Shown piece after piece: positions 29,755 through 42,550 of a stretch of DNA of 64,000 nt (its first letter is position 1; every line of letters begins with the position of its first letter). Source of the DNA: Meconema thalassinum (lineage: Eukaryota; Arthropoda; Insecta; Orthoptera; Tettigoniidae); the NCBI GenBank assembly GCA_946902985.2, contig OX336388.2, positions 366,345,387 to 366,409,386 of the forward strand, read 5' to 3'. A program made the translations under genes and the position numbers. The notes under the pieces are model-generated. The model saw nothing but the letters and a program-made list of their open reading frames with translations. It did no database searches and was not told where the DNA came from.

Positions 29755-31866
29755 CTTATGAGAATACAGTGGGCCACTAATGCCACCACACTAGTACATG
29801 CTTGAGAGATGATACTCTGAATTAGTGTGTCCCAATTTCTTTAAAATTTACTTTGGTACGGGTTTTTACTACAACGTACCCTTTTGATACTTTTATTCAA
29901 TTTCATAAACCTTTATGGAAGTATTTAAAATTCAAATTTTCGAAAAACCATTTTTTTCAAAAAATGCAAATTTTGATTTTTCGAAAAAACTCGGGTTTTC
30001 CCTAGGAAAACTCATCCCTGCGTACTGGGCGCCAAAAAGAATATTGGGTTTTGCTAGGGGGTTGATAATAATATAATAATTCAGGGCTGCTCGGTATGAG
30101 TTTCTAGGGACCCATGCGGTCAGTTAAGATTTTATGTTGTAGCTATACCTATCATTACTTTAATTTACATGAAATGACCGTCTTAAATGTTCCTCTAGTA
30201 ATTAATCCAGCACATTACTTATACGACCCCCATGTGCCCTTTTAGCAAGAAATATGCCAATCACAGTATACCAGCGTAGCTCAATTCGGAATTTTCGGGG
30301 CAGCGGTAAGTTCCCCCACTCTGTGACCCACATATTTTGGATTAATTAGAGGATACACTTGCAAAAATAACAACAAAATCAACTCCTATTTTAAACACAT
30401 TTAATTAATAAAATTAATGGCGCTACAAACACTTCAACAATTTAATTACTGACCCATAATCATCTACTTGTTCCAAATGAACAAGGAATCACAAATATAA
30501 TAAAACAAATATTGTATTTAAACATATGGTTTCCACATAAACCAACAATTCCTACTTAGTCTTACTTCCATAAAGCATCACTATAAGTTTTATATAACTC
30601 CGAGCTCATTTGGCTCCATGCATTACATAATAATGGTGTCATTCTGGTACACCTCAAATACTTTCCTTTATATTTTCTTAATTCTCAAAAAACAAATATA
30701 TAATTACATTTAAAATTTATGTTAATTATCTAACTCAATATTTTGGGCATGTCCACACATTCAGTTGTTATCATCTCTCTTTATTTTCACAAATATATTA
30801 AGGTAATCAGGAAATCAATTGTGTACTCCAGAGCGTGAAGATACTTGACACAGTCAAAAAACTATAGTTACTCCCGAAACTTAGTTGTCTTCAATTAACT
30901 CATGGAATCCTACGTCCATCCAACACTACAATAGGGATTGTTATTTATCTCTTATGTCTTATAAGACCATTATCATATAAAAACCTACGATCTGAACAGG
31001 CAAACGAAAATATCAATCTACAAGGACCTCGGTTCAACGCCCGGGTCGTTAACAACCTTAAACACTCCTGGTGTATTCATTTCTCTTTACAACATCTTAC
31101 GAGACGGTTTCTGGCCCCTCTCGCTTTAAGAGAGCTAGACCCTTCTACTCGGGCGCGATTTATGACACGGGTGACGGCGACTCCCTGTCTAACCCACGTT
31201 AGTAGCTTATTTCCAAAGCTTTCAAAACAAACCTTCACATTATATTCAGTTCTGGGGAGAGACCGGGCTTTTACTGTACCGTACTCATTCAAACAACTAT
31301 TCTTTGGTTCAAAGACCACTTTCGTAACCTTGGCATTTATTAATTATGAGAGGGTCCTCATTGATTGGGAAGATTAATACACATTCGACGACGAAGAATT
31401 AAGGGGCTTTTATCATAAGAAGATTCTGCGTTCGAATCTCTTCACGTGCCTCGGGAACCATTCCCTTACAGAGGACTTATACAAAATGCGATTTAAAGTC
31501 GGCCGTGGCCCATATGACATACGCTCAATAATACCATATATTAGCTCCCTTTTTTATACATACACAATGCCTCGTGATACTACGTCACAAATAGAGGACT
31601 TATACAATTATCAATTCACTGCAATCAACTACCCTCCATAAGTAATCTACCAAGTATTTAACCTCTACGCGTTCCTAGCGTGACATTTTACTATTATTGG
31701 CGCTCTTTTGCGCTATACATTATTTTAAGCCGAATTGTCTTCCCAAGAACTGATAAATCTCATTAGTAACAATTCATATTATTTTTATTCTTATATTAAT
31801 CTTTTCCGTTGCCGATAATTCGCTCCCTTTTTAAAATATTCCATTGAACATCATATCTTACACATA
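29755..31866 (-). other. Gypsy-A leader or inner LTR part
   Basis: 2.1 kb without a convincing gene lies between gag and the part of the right LTR shared with the left. A primer-site candidate at 30026-30034 suggests that most of this belongs to a longer LTR. The left copy has no counterpart. Confidence 0.5.
30026..30034 (-). promoter_or_regulatory. candidate primer binding site of Gypsy-A
   Basis: The minus strand reads TGGCGCCCA, nine bases that match the usual start of a tRNA-Lys primer site. After this the match is poor. If it is real, the 5' LTR ends within about 12 bp of it, and the LTR is about 4.1 kb long. Confidence 0.4.
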
Positions 31867-34136
31867 CATTAAGGCTTTAACGCTCTTATGTTCACATCAA
31901 TTTATTTGATCTTTATTTAATATTTCCATATTTAATTATTATTATCTTTATTCTTTACACAAGCTCAAAAGCTATTTCTTTCACATTTCAACTTTACTTT
32001 ATTTGAATATCTTTCATGATAATTACTGATATTTCGCTTGCTCTTATGACATTTGTTAAATACATTAACATTTTATTCACTTATTTCCTCTACGGGATTT
32101 ATTCTTTACATAATTATTTATAATTTCTCAAATTTTCTATTATTGTTCAGACCGCGTTCTTGCTTATTCAGTATTTATTTATTAAAACACATCCCTTTTA
32201 CTCAAAAACTCCGGTGGATTTGTACACAACCAATTTCTGACCCCAAAATAAAATGAAATTCAGTACTCACATGTTATTAAGATCATCCCATGATCTTTAT
32301 TCTTGTGCGGTGCTTCATTTTGGGCCCACTTTGAACTTTTTACTCCATATTAAAGGAATTCATCTTATATATAAACACTTTTTGACATACATTTAAGACA
32401 CTTAACATTGAAGACCTTTTTATACACTGATGTGTCCCTTTTGAACACATAATAAACACTAAAAATATTAATTTAACACACAATCTTGATAAATTTACAC
32501 TTCTCAATTCTTGATCACTAGGCCGTATTTCTGAGCCTATCACACGTGACCTTCTTAAATTCCCGTTTCCAAGGGTGAAATTTATTCGATGTCGGCTTCC
32601 TATCCTGCAGAATACGAAAGTCTCGAAACATCTACTGTTCCCTGGTCCAAATTCTGCTACTCCTATCCTGGATGACCGGCTATTTATCTAGCTTGAACGG
32701 CTTCTTTGTAGATCTGTCTATCGATCCTAGCGAAAGTCTATTCGGATCGAGGTTTCCTCAATGACCTATAGATTTAGTTTATAGCAGCTAGTACTTCTCA
32801 AGTCTAATACTTTTAGAATATTTCGCCTACTTTCTGGAGATAATGTTTATAGTCTCCTATCTTCTTTATTGGAACTGTTTTAACACTCCTACGTTTCTGG
32901 TATACGTTCCGAACCTTATTCTGTTCTTCCCTTTTTGGGTTCTTTAATTTAAATAACAGTTTATCTTTCTGGTACGGTACTTCCGTACGTTATGATCTAT
33001 TCGTTCGTCTATTTAACGACCTATCGCCTTTAAGTCCGACGTTCGCGGCCTGCTCTGACTATATCTTACGAACTTTCACTATAACTTGCATACAGTCGGG
33101 CCTAAATCCTGTAACTAGGATTTTCCTAATATTTCAATACGGCGATACTTTAAATTTCTTCTTGACCACTCCTTATGGAGGCAAGCAAGTCGTTAATACT
33201 GCGACGCCTGTGGCTATCGGATATTACTTCTGCGGTGTAGCACAGCGTTTCTCCCCTCAAGGAGTACTGGTAGCTGTTTTTCGATGTGACGCAGAGTTAC
33301 GCCCCTCACGGCTGTCTGAATACTGATGTGCTGATGATCCAGCATTACGTCCCCCTGGACGGATTTGTACTGCGTGATGCGTGATTACACCCCCTCGGGC
33401 TGTTCGAGACTGCATGATTGGCTTGGTGAAGCCCAAAGCTTTATACTATTTCACTACAAAAAAATAAGACTCTAGCCTTTTCTGTGGCCAACTTCTAAAA
33501 TAATGGTGCCACAATTATAAAAATTATACCTTCCGAAAGGTCGTCTTCTCAATGTCAAATAATCTTATTGCACCTAAGAATCGATCGTGCAATTCGGAGA
33601 TATTAATTAATTTCTCGTCCTCAATTGTGTGGGTGTTGCATTTCTTTTGCTTTCTCCCCTCCACACAGGCTTCGGTAATTCCCCAATGACGTCGTCTTGC
33701 GTTAGCAGTTTTTTCCTGCGCAATTATTAAATGGTTTCTCTTTACTGAAAAATCTCTCATTCAAAATGATTCACTGCACTGTACTTGTTTACTCATTATT
33801 ATACTTGTAAACGGGTTAAATTTAATTATTCCTCTCCTGGCGCATAAGCGGTGTTGTCATTTTCCAGCAACGTCAGCTTGAATTCCGATTCAGGCTTCCT
33901 TGTTTAATCCTGGGAAATTTCCACTCGGTTATTAATACTCGTGACTCGCTCCCTTCAGAATGTCAAGAGGGATGATATCATCCTCTCGACCACCTGGTGC
34001 TCGTTAGTTGCACAACCTTATACTGGCCTCCTAGCTGGATCTTTCTTTAAGTTACATTAGAAACTGTACGTTTCTTTGATTTCTTTCTCAAATGCATGGA
34101 TACGACCATCCATGGACCTGATGGCACATGGGTTCA
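31867..34136 (-). repeat. Gypsy-A 5' LTR (right copy), region shared with the left LTR
   Basis: Near-identical to 222-2495, starting on the minus strand with TGAACCC at 34136. GTAT follows at 34137-34140 and would be the 4-bp target duplication. It contains the same hairpin cluster as the left copy. The true inner edge may lie near 30045. Confidence 0.85.
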
Positions 34137-34308
34137 GTATACCTCTCACATTTGATTACAATATTATGTTAAAATACTTTTTTAAGTTCAATTATAACAC
34201 AAGGACCATAGCTGTTCAACCTGTGTACTTTAATTGCTTTTCTTGTTTTTTGGGCTGATAGTCTGTATACACTCTCACTCTTTTGTATATCATTTTTCCA
34301 TTATCATT

Positions 34309-34621
34309 CAAGAAGTCAACCCCTGGCACTATCCAGCCCATGACGGGCTAAGGCCGACCAAGCGACCGCTGCCCAGCCATTTGGCCTGCAGATATTGGGG
34401 TGACGCGTGATCAGCGCGTCGGGTCCCCTCGGCCGTTAATCTTGGTATTCGTGATCAGGGCGCTGTCTCACTGTCAGACAGCTACACAATTGTCCTCACG
34501 AGGCTGAGTGCACCCCGTTCCAACCCTCACGTCAGTTTTAAAATCCCTGACGGAGCCGGGGATCGAACCCGGGGCCTCCGGGTGAGAGGCAGGCGCGCTA
34601 CCCCAACACCACGGGGCCGGC
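34309..34621 (-). mobile_element. tRNA-derived SINE with a 12-bp target duplication
   Basis: On the minus strand it starts GCCGGCCCCGTGGTG, with an A-box-like GGGGTAGCGCGCC and a B box GGTTCGATCCC, followed by a tRNA-unrelated body. TCCATTATCATT flanks it at 34297-34308 and 34622-34633. The head has no intact tRNA fold, so it is a SINE and not a tRNA gene. Confidence 0.85.
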
Positions 34622-34633
34622 TCCATTATCATT

Positions 34634-34833
34634 AGTATTATTATTATTGTATTATTACTGTCTTTTTGTTACTATAATTGTTAGACTATGATTATTTATA
34701 TTGTGAATGTAACTGAAATGTTTTAGTTTTATAAGCCCTAATCTTATTTTATGTAGGGCGCTACTGTAAAGGAGCTCTTAAGCTCTAAGTGTAGCCGTGA
34801 AAATAAAATCAATCAATCAATCAATCAATCTAT
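34634..34833 (+). repeat. probable LINE 3' end with an AATC-repeat tail
   Basis: AT-rich sequence ends in aaaataaaatc followed by several AATC repeats (about 34805-34830), the usual look of an insect LINE 3' tail. Together with 34141-34296 it may be the 3' UTR into which Gypsy-A and the SINE inserted. No coding sequence is visible. Confidence 0.35.
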
Positions 34834-35370
34834 CTCTCCTCGTTTTCTGGACCATACTTCTCAGGAATCTCATCTCAGCTGCCTGTATTCTGCTCTCATT
34901 CCTCTCAGTCATTGTCCAAGTTTCTGCTGCATATGTCATTATAAGAACACAATATGCTTTGTACATAACTTCCTCAGCCTTAATTGGTATATCCTTGTTC
35001 CATATCAGTCCCCGTACCTGTTAATGGAAAGCACTCCCGAGTTGTATTCTTCTGCTAATTTCCAAATCTACTCTTCCATCTTCGGTCAGTTCACTTTCCA
35101 AGTATTTGAAGTGTTTCACCACTTCCAATTCCTTATCTCCGACTTTGATTACTCCTTTCCCTTCTTTCTTAGCTCTACTCATCACCACTGTTTTACTCTT
35201 CTTCACATTTATCTTCAATGCCCATTGCTCAATATTTTCATTTATTACGTCTAACTGTTCTTGTACCTCCATCTGATCCTCGCCCTAGATCACAACATGG
35301 TCTGCAAACAACATTACCTTCATCTTTGCCCTACTATAGTCTTCCATTGCTGCCTTCATGATGTTACTAT
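34826..35370 (-). pseudogene. decayed non-LTR reverse transcriptase fragment
   Basis: The minus strand from about 35370 reads a LINE RT palm region where the catalytic FADD is FADH, followed by a stop. It continues with WALKINVKKSKTVVMS, VKHFKYLESELTEDGR and, after frame changes, AYCVLIMTYAAETWT. This is the C-terminal part of an RTE-like or related LINE protein. Stops and frameshifts show it is dead. Confidence 0.7.
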
Positions 35371-35698
35371 GTAAACAAAATTACATTAGTGTTGTATTGG
35401 ACAATATGGACACAGTAATGAGTGATATGGTGTAGGATTAGTACAGGGGTGACCACAATCCTCAATGTAAGAAGACACAAATTTATTGAGCTGTTTCACT
35501 GCGAGACACATTGTTAAGAAATTAAATGTTTCCAAAATGAACCAAGATTTATTTGAAGCAAGAACATTAAACATAATGGAAAATGTGTTCAACCATCTTA
35601 GTGCCTCACGGTGATTTGATCCGCCTTTGCTCCTCACACGAAAAGAGTGTGAAGATTTCGTTATCATTGAAAGTTCCTCCTACTTCTACTACTAATAA

Positions 35699-36075
35699 TA
35701 ATATCGTATGGGCTCGGGTGCCGGGAGCAAGCTTTGTTATTTGAAACACAGAGGGCAGTTTGCATGTCGAATTTTGTTGTTCCTTGGAGCACTATGTAAG
35801 TCAAGGGGGTTAGATATCTAAGTTCCTTGACACTATAGCGCTTTCTAGTAGAGAAAGGAGGAACTTTCTGTATTGGCAGAAAATCTCGAGATTAACTTTA
35901 CTATTATGTACACGGCCTACTGAATTCAAATGGGTTCTTTAACATGCCAACAACGTATTACATGCGTGTCGTGGTTTTTGTCACCTTTCAAAAATCACTT
36001 AACATGGCCAGAAGCGAACCTGCAAGCATTGGGTTAGTAGACCTACAGGATAACCACTCACTCATCGTGGCAAGC
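35699..36075 (-). mobile_element. tRNA-derived SINE, copy 1 of a local family
   Basis: Homologous over its length to 40916-41297. On the minus strand the head has a tRNA-like A-box region (GAGTGGTTAT) and a degraded B box (GGTTCGCTTC). The tail ends in AAT repeats. It is more diverged than the other copy, and its target duplication is unclear. Confidence 0.65.
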
Positions 36076-37470
36076 TTCCTACTAACAGATATCACTTCAG
36101 TATTTCATATTTCTGGAAAGTAGAGATTTTTTAAGCTTGCCTCAAGAGGAAGTGTTATTTCGAACCAAGTAAGCTGGATGTTCACGTCACTGCACTTTAT
36201 CAATGTAAGTGAAAAATGCAAATTATTTTAAAATTAATTTTTGAAATGGTTGATATTAAAGTTCATCAAAATTATAATATCAAACTGTTTAAGTGAATGG
36301 GGATTTCACATATGCTATTTAAATAATACAGTAGGCCTAAATATTTCTCAGAAGCTAGGACTAAACGTTAAAATAAATATGCTTATCGAAAAAAAAATGT
36401 CTAATTAAATTAATGTTGTTTTAAAAAGTTATAAAACCTTATTTCCCTGTATGATGACACATTTAGGACGCAGAATTTTGTGTAAATTACAGCAAAAATA
36501 ATGCAATTAAACTTTTAAAAGCAATACTCTTTTATGAATATTCAATGCATGATTGAAATATATTGCCATTACGAGGGTTAATAGGCGCATTAAAGTGTGT
36601 ATTAATTAAGTTAATAAAGAGATACCTGTTAATCCCTCCCTATATGATTCTGCTAAGGTCCCATTCAAGTTTTGTACCGAAAATAAGGTCCCATTAACAC
36701 CAAACTACACATATGGGGTACCTACAGGTTCAGCATAACCCAATGCGTAACCGAAACGCACTCACTTACTCTTTAAATGTCTCAAAATTAAATAAATACC
36801 TTAAATCATGTATATTTACAATGAAATAATGAAAGAATGCAACACTGTAACCATGGTAACAGAATCTCACAGGTCCATCTATTTCTGTAAGACGCTATGC
36901 AATTCCAATTATTACATTACTGTGAAAGTTTCCAGACGGTTATAATGCTATCACTGAACCAAATTAAGCTGTAAAATTCATCAATACATACAGTATAATG
37001 CTCTTAAGGGGGTCAAGGGGCACTCTAGAAATTTTCACGCAATTTCCAAGTGTGAGTGTGGTACGAAAGGTATTTTTCAACCGACTATAAAGGGTCTCCG
37101 AAAACCTCATTTAAAGGCCCTTAAATTATCAGTGTCTGTGATATTCCCAGAAAACTAACTTCGCTCTGATATACCTGTGAAGGAATGTCAAATCCCTGAC
37201 CACTGCACCAGTAGCTGAATTGATAATGTCTGATTATTCATACCAAGGATAAATCAGTCATAGCATTCATGATTGAGATTTTGCTAAGTGTACCCTTTAC
37301 AACTAGAATATTCTCGGGCGAAGCCACGACGGGTAATGATAGTACTTTATTAACTTTATAAACTAAATTAACACATTTATTATTCTTTTATTTACACATA
37401 ATAATTTATTTATTTAGCCTATGGCTACAAATATCACTAAAATATAAAAATGATTGCAAAATTACAAATT
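36076..37470. repeat. AT-rich intergenic sequence with an inverted copy of a local repeat
   Basis: No gene is seen. About 36890-37165 is the reverse complement of sequence recurring at 39590-39990 and 40010-40230, with phrases such as ttgacccccttaa and tttggttccgtgttaacc on the other strand. Confidence 0.45.
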
Positions 37471-38560
37471 AATATCCAAGCCACGAATATAGTCTATTGA
37501 TCCCTCAGTCATCACCAGGAACTCTGTTGGATCGCCAGGGAAGGCTCTGAGGGGACATTTCTGAACCACGTGCAGAATAGTCTGCTTTTCAGCGCCGCAA
37601 TCACAACTTGGAGAATCTTTTATCTTCCACTTGTGCCGAGAATCAGCACACCTGCCAGTGTTGGTTCTTATACGGTTAAGAGCTGACCAGATCTTCCGCG
37701 GTAATTCAAAGCCAGGTACTGGTCGTTATGCATGGCATCTTCTGTTGTTCTGTAGTAGCGTTAATCTGCCATCTATGCTTTCACAATTCATTGGTATTAA
37801 AACATTTGATGAGCAACATCCATGCAGTTTCCAGGAGTGGGTGACGAGAACGAAGCCTTCATTAATGATTGGGATGTCTTCATGAACAGGGAGGTTAGGA
37901 TTTTTCTGTAATTTCTTGTATTCCCGGACAAGTGCACTTTCCCGCCGCAGAGATGGAGGTGGTATATGGCTAAGTATGGGTAACCAGAAAGTAGGTGTAG
38001 GTCTGATTGTACGAGAGATAAGGCTCATGGTATGGTTGAGTTGAGTGTCAATAAGTCTTGCGTAAGTACTATTCATTCAAACGGGAGAGCAATATTCCGC
38101 AACAGGGTAGACCAATCCCAGAGCTAAGAACGAAGAGCCGATGCTGAGGAGCCCCATGATGTACCACATACTTATAGTTTCTGCAGAATGTAATTTTGAG
38201 TTTTTATTTTTTCAGCTGTTTTTAATAGGTGCTGTTTATAGCTGAGCGTTCTGTCAAGCGTTGCCCCTAGATATTTCGGGTTTCTGTTATGTCTGAGCAG
38301 CCTTCCTTCATAGTAGACCTTGAGATTTTTGTTGGCTAACTTTTTGTTTAGGTAAAACGATGAGACTTCTGTCTTAGCGACACTTGGCAGCAACCTCCAT
38401 TTGCGGAAATATGCACCCATAATCATGGGTCAATATGGACCCTGTAACTTCAAGATCTCTATGCCTCACTACGAGTGCCCAGTTGTCAGCATACCCAAAC
38501 TTTCTTGATGTGGTTTCAGGCATATCTGATATGTACACATAATAATATTGTTCAATTACA
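37470..38560 (-). pseudogene. decayed Jockey-like LINE reverse transcriptase, 3' part
   Basis: From about 38560 on the minus strand: GYADNWALVVRHRD (catalytic YADD changed to YADN), then SVAKTEVSSFYLNKKLANK and PKYLGATLDRTLSYKQHLLKT. LNHTMSLISRTIRPTPTFWLP, a C-terminal RIRTNTGRC and a CxC segment (SCDCGAEKQT) follow. Several frame changes and stops separate the pieces. It is the RT C-terminus and tail of a Jockey-type element. Confidence 0.78.
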
Positions 38561-38789
38561 AAAAAAGAAATAGAATTTTACATTTGAGAAGTGCCTTTTG
38601 AGTGGATTTCCTTTGTGCTGTTAGTTGTTTGTAACCTGGCTGATAATTGGATAGTACAGTAAGCAGGAGTATATACAGAGCGTTCACAGAATGGGCACGG
38701 TTTCCAATTAATTATATAAATACTAGCAGAAGTACCCGTCCTTCGAACGGTCTTTGGTGTTAACACCAGACATTATCAATTGAGCTACT

Positions 38790-40230
38790 GTTGCAATGGT
38801 TAGCGGTTTGTCATTCCTTCATGAGTTTATCAGAAATAAATTATTTTTTTGGGAGTAGCACACACACTTTCAATTTAAGGGCCTTAAAGTGTGGTTATTG
38901 GAGACCCTTTATAGACTCCCGAATTTTGTATCTCACATTGAGAAGCGCAACATATGCTTTAGTCGGATTCTAGCATAATTTTTATATTTCGCCTATTTTA
39001 GCATGTATTTTGATAACATTTTCCCTATATCCACCCTTCTACTGTATGGAAAGTACGGTGAAGAGTTTTATAAATGATTGGTGTATTGACTCTAATGGAT
39101 GCCATACCTAATTTTACGATGCATCAAGCATCCGAAGACGATTTATAGGCGTACATAAAGATACACAGAAAGACAGAGACAATTCTATAGTCTACAACAA
39201 ATCACCCAGGTATCCAAATATGGGTATATCTACCACACAGTATCAAACAAAATTATCCTTACGATGAACCCGTGTGTCTAAAAAAAAAGATTAGTTAAAA
39301 TGTGCTCTCAAACTAAATTCACCTAACGTGTATTTCCTGACGTGAAATAAAATTGAAAGCCTAGTAGACGAAACGCAATACACGTCACATAAAAACTGAC
39401 CCTCTATGTTGTGTTAGGTCCCCATACACAGGAAGAACCCTTTCATAAATTATAAAGGCTTGTGGTGCTTAAAAATTCAGGTTCTTTAGCCTCAAATGGC
39501 CCAAATTCCTAAAAGCCGCAAAATATTCTGATTCAATTCAGGAATTTTTGAAAATAATGTTTCTGTTTGTAGATATAATATACCTTTTGTTACTATATTT
39601 CGCACGTGAAATTTGCGTGAAAAAATCTAGGTTACCCCTTGACCCCCTTAATTGCATTGATGAATTATGCAGTCTAATTTGGTTCCGTGTTAACCTTATA
39701 GCCATTTGCAAACTTTCACAGAAATGTAATAAATGGAGTGACATTGCTTCTTACAGAAAAAGATGGAAAGTTGGATGTCACTCCTTGAGATAATGTTGTC
39801 ATGGTTACCGACTTCCATTCCTTCATTAGTTTGTTAAATTAAATTAATTTTCTGGGAATATCTCAGAAACTGTTGGTTTTAGAAACGTATAATGTAGTTT
39901 TCGAGGACCCTTTAGGGTCCCCTAGTATTGTTTCTCGCACCGAGGGGCTTTATCTCGTCGTTGTACGTCATAATATAATAATAAAAATAATAATAATAAT
40001 ATAATATAGGGATAGGAATATAATAAACCTGCCGTACTACACCCGCAGGTGTAAATCACGTGAAAAAATTCTAGAGCACCCATTGACCCCCTTAAGCGCA
40101 TTACACGTATTGATGAATTTTACAGCTTAATTTGGTTCCGTGTTAACCTTCTAGCGATTTGCAAACTTTCACACTAATGTAATTAATGGAATTGCCTGTT
40201 GCCTTGGTTACTGGCTTGCATTCATTCATT
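38790..40230 (+). repeat. copies of a dispersed non-coding repeat
   Basis: Related segments lie at about 38790-38960, 39590-39990 and 40010-40230, with another at 43040-43260 and an inverted one at 36890-37165. Shared phrases include ttctgggaatatctcagaaac and gaccctttagggtcc. No coding sequence; origin unknown. Confidence 0.5.
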
Positions 40231-40915
40231 AGTTACGTAGATTTCATTAGAAAGCTAACTATTGCAATGGGTCCCATGTTTTGACTTCGAGAAATTTTCG
40301 ACATATCTTCGCGTTTCACATCCCCCAGACCCCAAAACCACCGTCAGTTCAAACGTTTATTTATAATTTATGTCTGTATGTATATATATGTATATATGTA
40401 TAGATATCAGATTCTTGTGGACACGATAACTGCCGTAATTATGCACCAATTACTTTGAATCTTTTACATAATATGTATCCCCTTAAAATATCGGTCGAGT
40501 TCGTTAATGGGCAAAATCGGTCAAAGGGGGTGAAAATGGGAGGCTTTTTTCGAAAAATTGAAATGTCGCTATAACTCTCTTAATATCTGGAATATTGAAT
40601 CCATTCCAAGTTCATACTATGTGTCAGATAAGGCCCTAAAATTTATGTTTGAAAAGTTTTTCATAGCACCAACAATTGTCCAAAGGGATAGGAAAAATTG
40701 GGGTTTTCGGGAAACATTAATCATATCTCTGTTAATAGGCACAATATCAAAACCGTACAAAATGGACAATATTCCTCCAATAATTATCTAAAACTTTTGC
40801 CTGTAGGAATTTTTGATATGACCCACAATTACGCCACGGGGTGAGCAAAATGATTTAAATTATAAGAAAATGTCAAGTGCCAAGAGAGGTTGCCATGAAA
40901 ACCTTACTTTTAATT

Positions 40916-41297
40916 AAAATATAATAATATCGAATGGCCTCGGGTGCCTGGTGCAAGCTTTGTTAATTGACACCCAGAGGGTAGCTTGCATGTTGAATTT
41001 AGTCGTTCCTTTGAACGCTATGAAAGTCAAGGAGGTTAGATATCTAAACTCCTTGTCACTACAGCGCTTTCAAGTAGAGAATGGAGGAACTTTGTGTCGG
41101 CGGAAAATCCCGAGATTAATTTTGCCATTGAACACGACCTACTGAATTCAAATGGGTTCTTTAACATGCCAACAACGTATGACATGAGTATCGTGATTTT
41201 TGTCGCCTTCAAAAATCACTTACCATGGCCAGGGGCGAACCTGCAATCTTGGGGTTGGTAGTCCGACACTATAACCACTCACCCACCGTGGCAAGCA
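40916..41297 (-). mobile_element. tRNA-derived SINE, copy 2, with a 10-bp target duplication
   Basis: It is flanked by ACTTTTAATT at 40906-40915 and 41298-41307. Head on the minus strand: GAGTGGTTATAGTG and the B box GGTTCGCCCC. The second unit of the surrounding duplication (near 42265) lacks it and shows the empty site. Confidence 0.82.
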
Positions 41298-41375
41298 ACT
41301 TTTAATTGATAAGGGATGAGCCATCAGCAGTTGCTATGACAACGCCACTGCGCGAGATCACATTCAGTTTTCCAT

Positions 41376-41590
41376 CTGTCTGAGGGAAGCGACTTCGGTA
41401 TCGGAACTGGTAGCATGCTGAACCTCTATGCCCAATTTCGCAGGTTCAAACCCGGCTGAAGTCGTCGGATTTAATAAGAGCGCTAAAAACCCTGAGTATG
41501 TTTCCTTCGGAGGGGAAGTTCCAACGTTCGTTGCGAGTTGATGGTTCCGGTGGCATCTAGTAGCCAAGTTCACAGCTAGGTGTCGATGGT
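41376..41590 (+). repeat. tRNA-like SINE head within the duplicated repeat, copy 1
   Basis: ACTGGTAGCATGCTGAAC resembles an A box and GGTTCAAACC a B box, spaced as in tRNA-derived SINEs. A related copy lies at about 42355-42550. It is not a functional tRNA because no acceptor stem pairing is visible. Confidence 0.5.
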
Positions 41591-42354
41591 AGTATTTTTA
41601 ATTACGTAGCCTATTTTAGGTGGATTTCATCAGAAAGCTAACTATTGCAATGGGTGCCATGTTTCGACTTCCGGAAAATTTCGACATATCTTCGCGTTCC
41701 ACATCCCCCAGACTCCCAAACCACCGTCAGTTCAAAAGTTTACATATATGTGTGTGTAAATATATGCATATATATCAGTTTCTTGTGGACACGATAACTG
41801 CCGTAATTTTACACCAATCACTTTGAATGTTTTACACAATGTGTATCCCCTTAAAATATCGGTCGAGTTCGTTAAAGGGCACAATCGGTCGACAGGGGTG
41901 ACGGTGGGGGCTTTGTTTTTTCGAAAAAAGTGAAATATCGCTATAACTCTCTTAATATTTGAAATATCGAATCCATTTAAAGTTCATACTATGTGTCGGA
42001 TAAGGTCCAAAAATGTATGTTCGAAAAGTTTTTTTGATAGCACCAATCATTGACCAGAGGGGTGGGAAAAAGTGGGTTTTTCGGGAAACAGTAATCATAT
42101 CTCTCTTAATAGACACAATATCAAAACCCTACAAAATGGACAGTATTCCCCTAATAATTAAACGTTGTCTGAAAGAATTTTGGATCTGACCTACCATTAC
42201 GCCAAGGGATGAGAAAAATGATTTCGAAATTAAAGAAAATCCAAGTGCCATCAGAGGTTACCATGACAACGCTTTTAAATTGATGAGGGATGAGCTATCA
42301 GAGGTTGCCAAGACAACACCATTGAACGAGATCACATTTATTTTTCCATCTGAC

Positions 42355-42550
42355 TCTGTGGGAAGCGGCTAACTGGTAGCATGCTGAACTTATATGCCCA
42401 AGGTCGCTGGTTCAAAGCCGGCCAAAGTCGTCGGATTTTCTAAGGGCACTAAAAATCCCTCAGCATGCTTTCCTTTGGAGGGCAAATTCCAACGTTCGTT
42501 GCAAGTTGCTGCTTGCGGTGGCATCTAGTAGCCAAGTTCACAGCTAGGTG
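42355..42550 (+). repeat. tRNA-like SINE head within the duplicated repeat, copy 2
   Basis: Homologous to 41376-41590. The A-box part (AACTGGTAGCATGCTG) is kept and the B box is GGTTCAAAGCC. Confidence 0.5.

Larger units (their letters stand above)
222..34136 (-). mobile_element. Gypsy-A, Ty3/gypsy LTR retrotransposon, interrupted by a Polinton
   Basis: Read on the minus strand the order is LTR (34136 to 31867 or further), leader, gag (29754-26959), protease-RT-RNase H (from 26970), Polinton insertion (25089-4444), rest of RNase H and integrase (4437-2816), polypurine tract (2510-2496) and 3' LTR (2495-222). This is the Metaviridae order gag-PR-RT-RH-IN. No env or chromodomain is visible. 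By eye the two LTR copies differ at only about a dozen sites over 2.27 kb, so the insertion is recent. A 4-bp target duplication cannot be confirmed: GTAT follows the right LTR, but the left end is not resolved. Confidence 0.9.
40231..42550 (+). repeat. about 1-kb tandem duplication, first unit interrupted by a SINE
   Basis: Unit 1 starts near 40231 and unit 2 near 41623, both with cagaaagctaactattgcaa or a one-base variant. Both contain the phrase atcttcgcgttcacatccccc-like, an AT microsatellite, and a tRNA-like tail. The 392-bp excess of unit 1 is the SINE at 40916-41297 plus one duplication. No gene is present. Confidence 0.7.

Noticed and set aside
34550..34621. tRNA gene on the minus strand
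   Set aside because: A and B boxes are present but there is no full cloverleaf, and the sequence continues into a SINE body with flanking 12-bp duplications.
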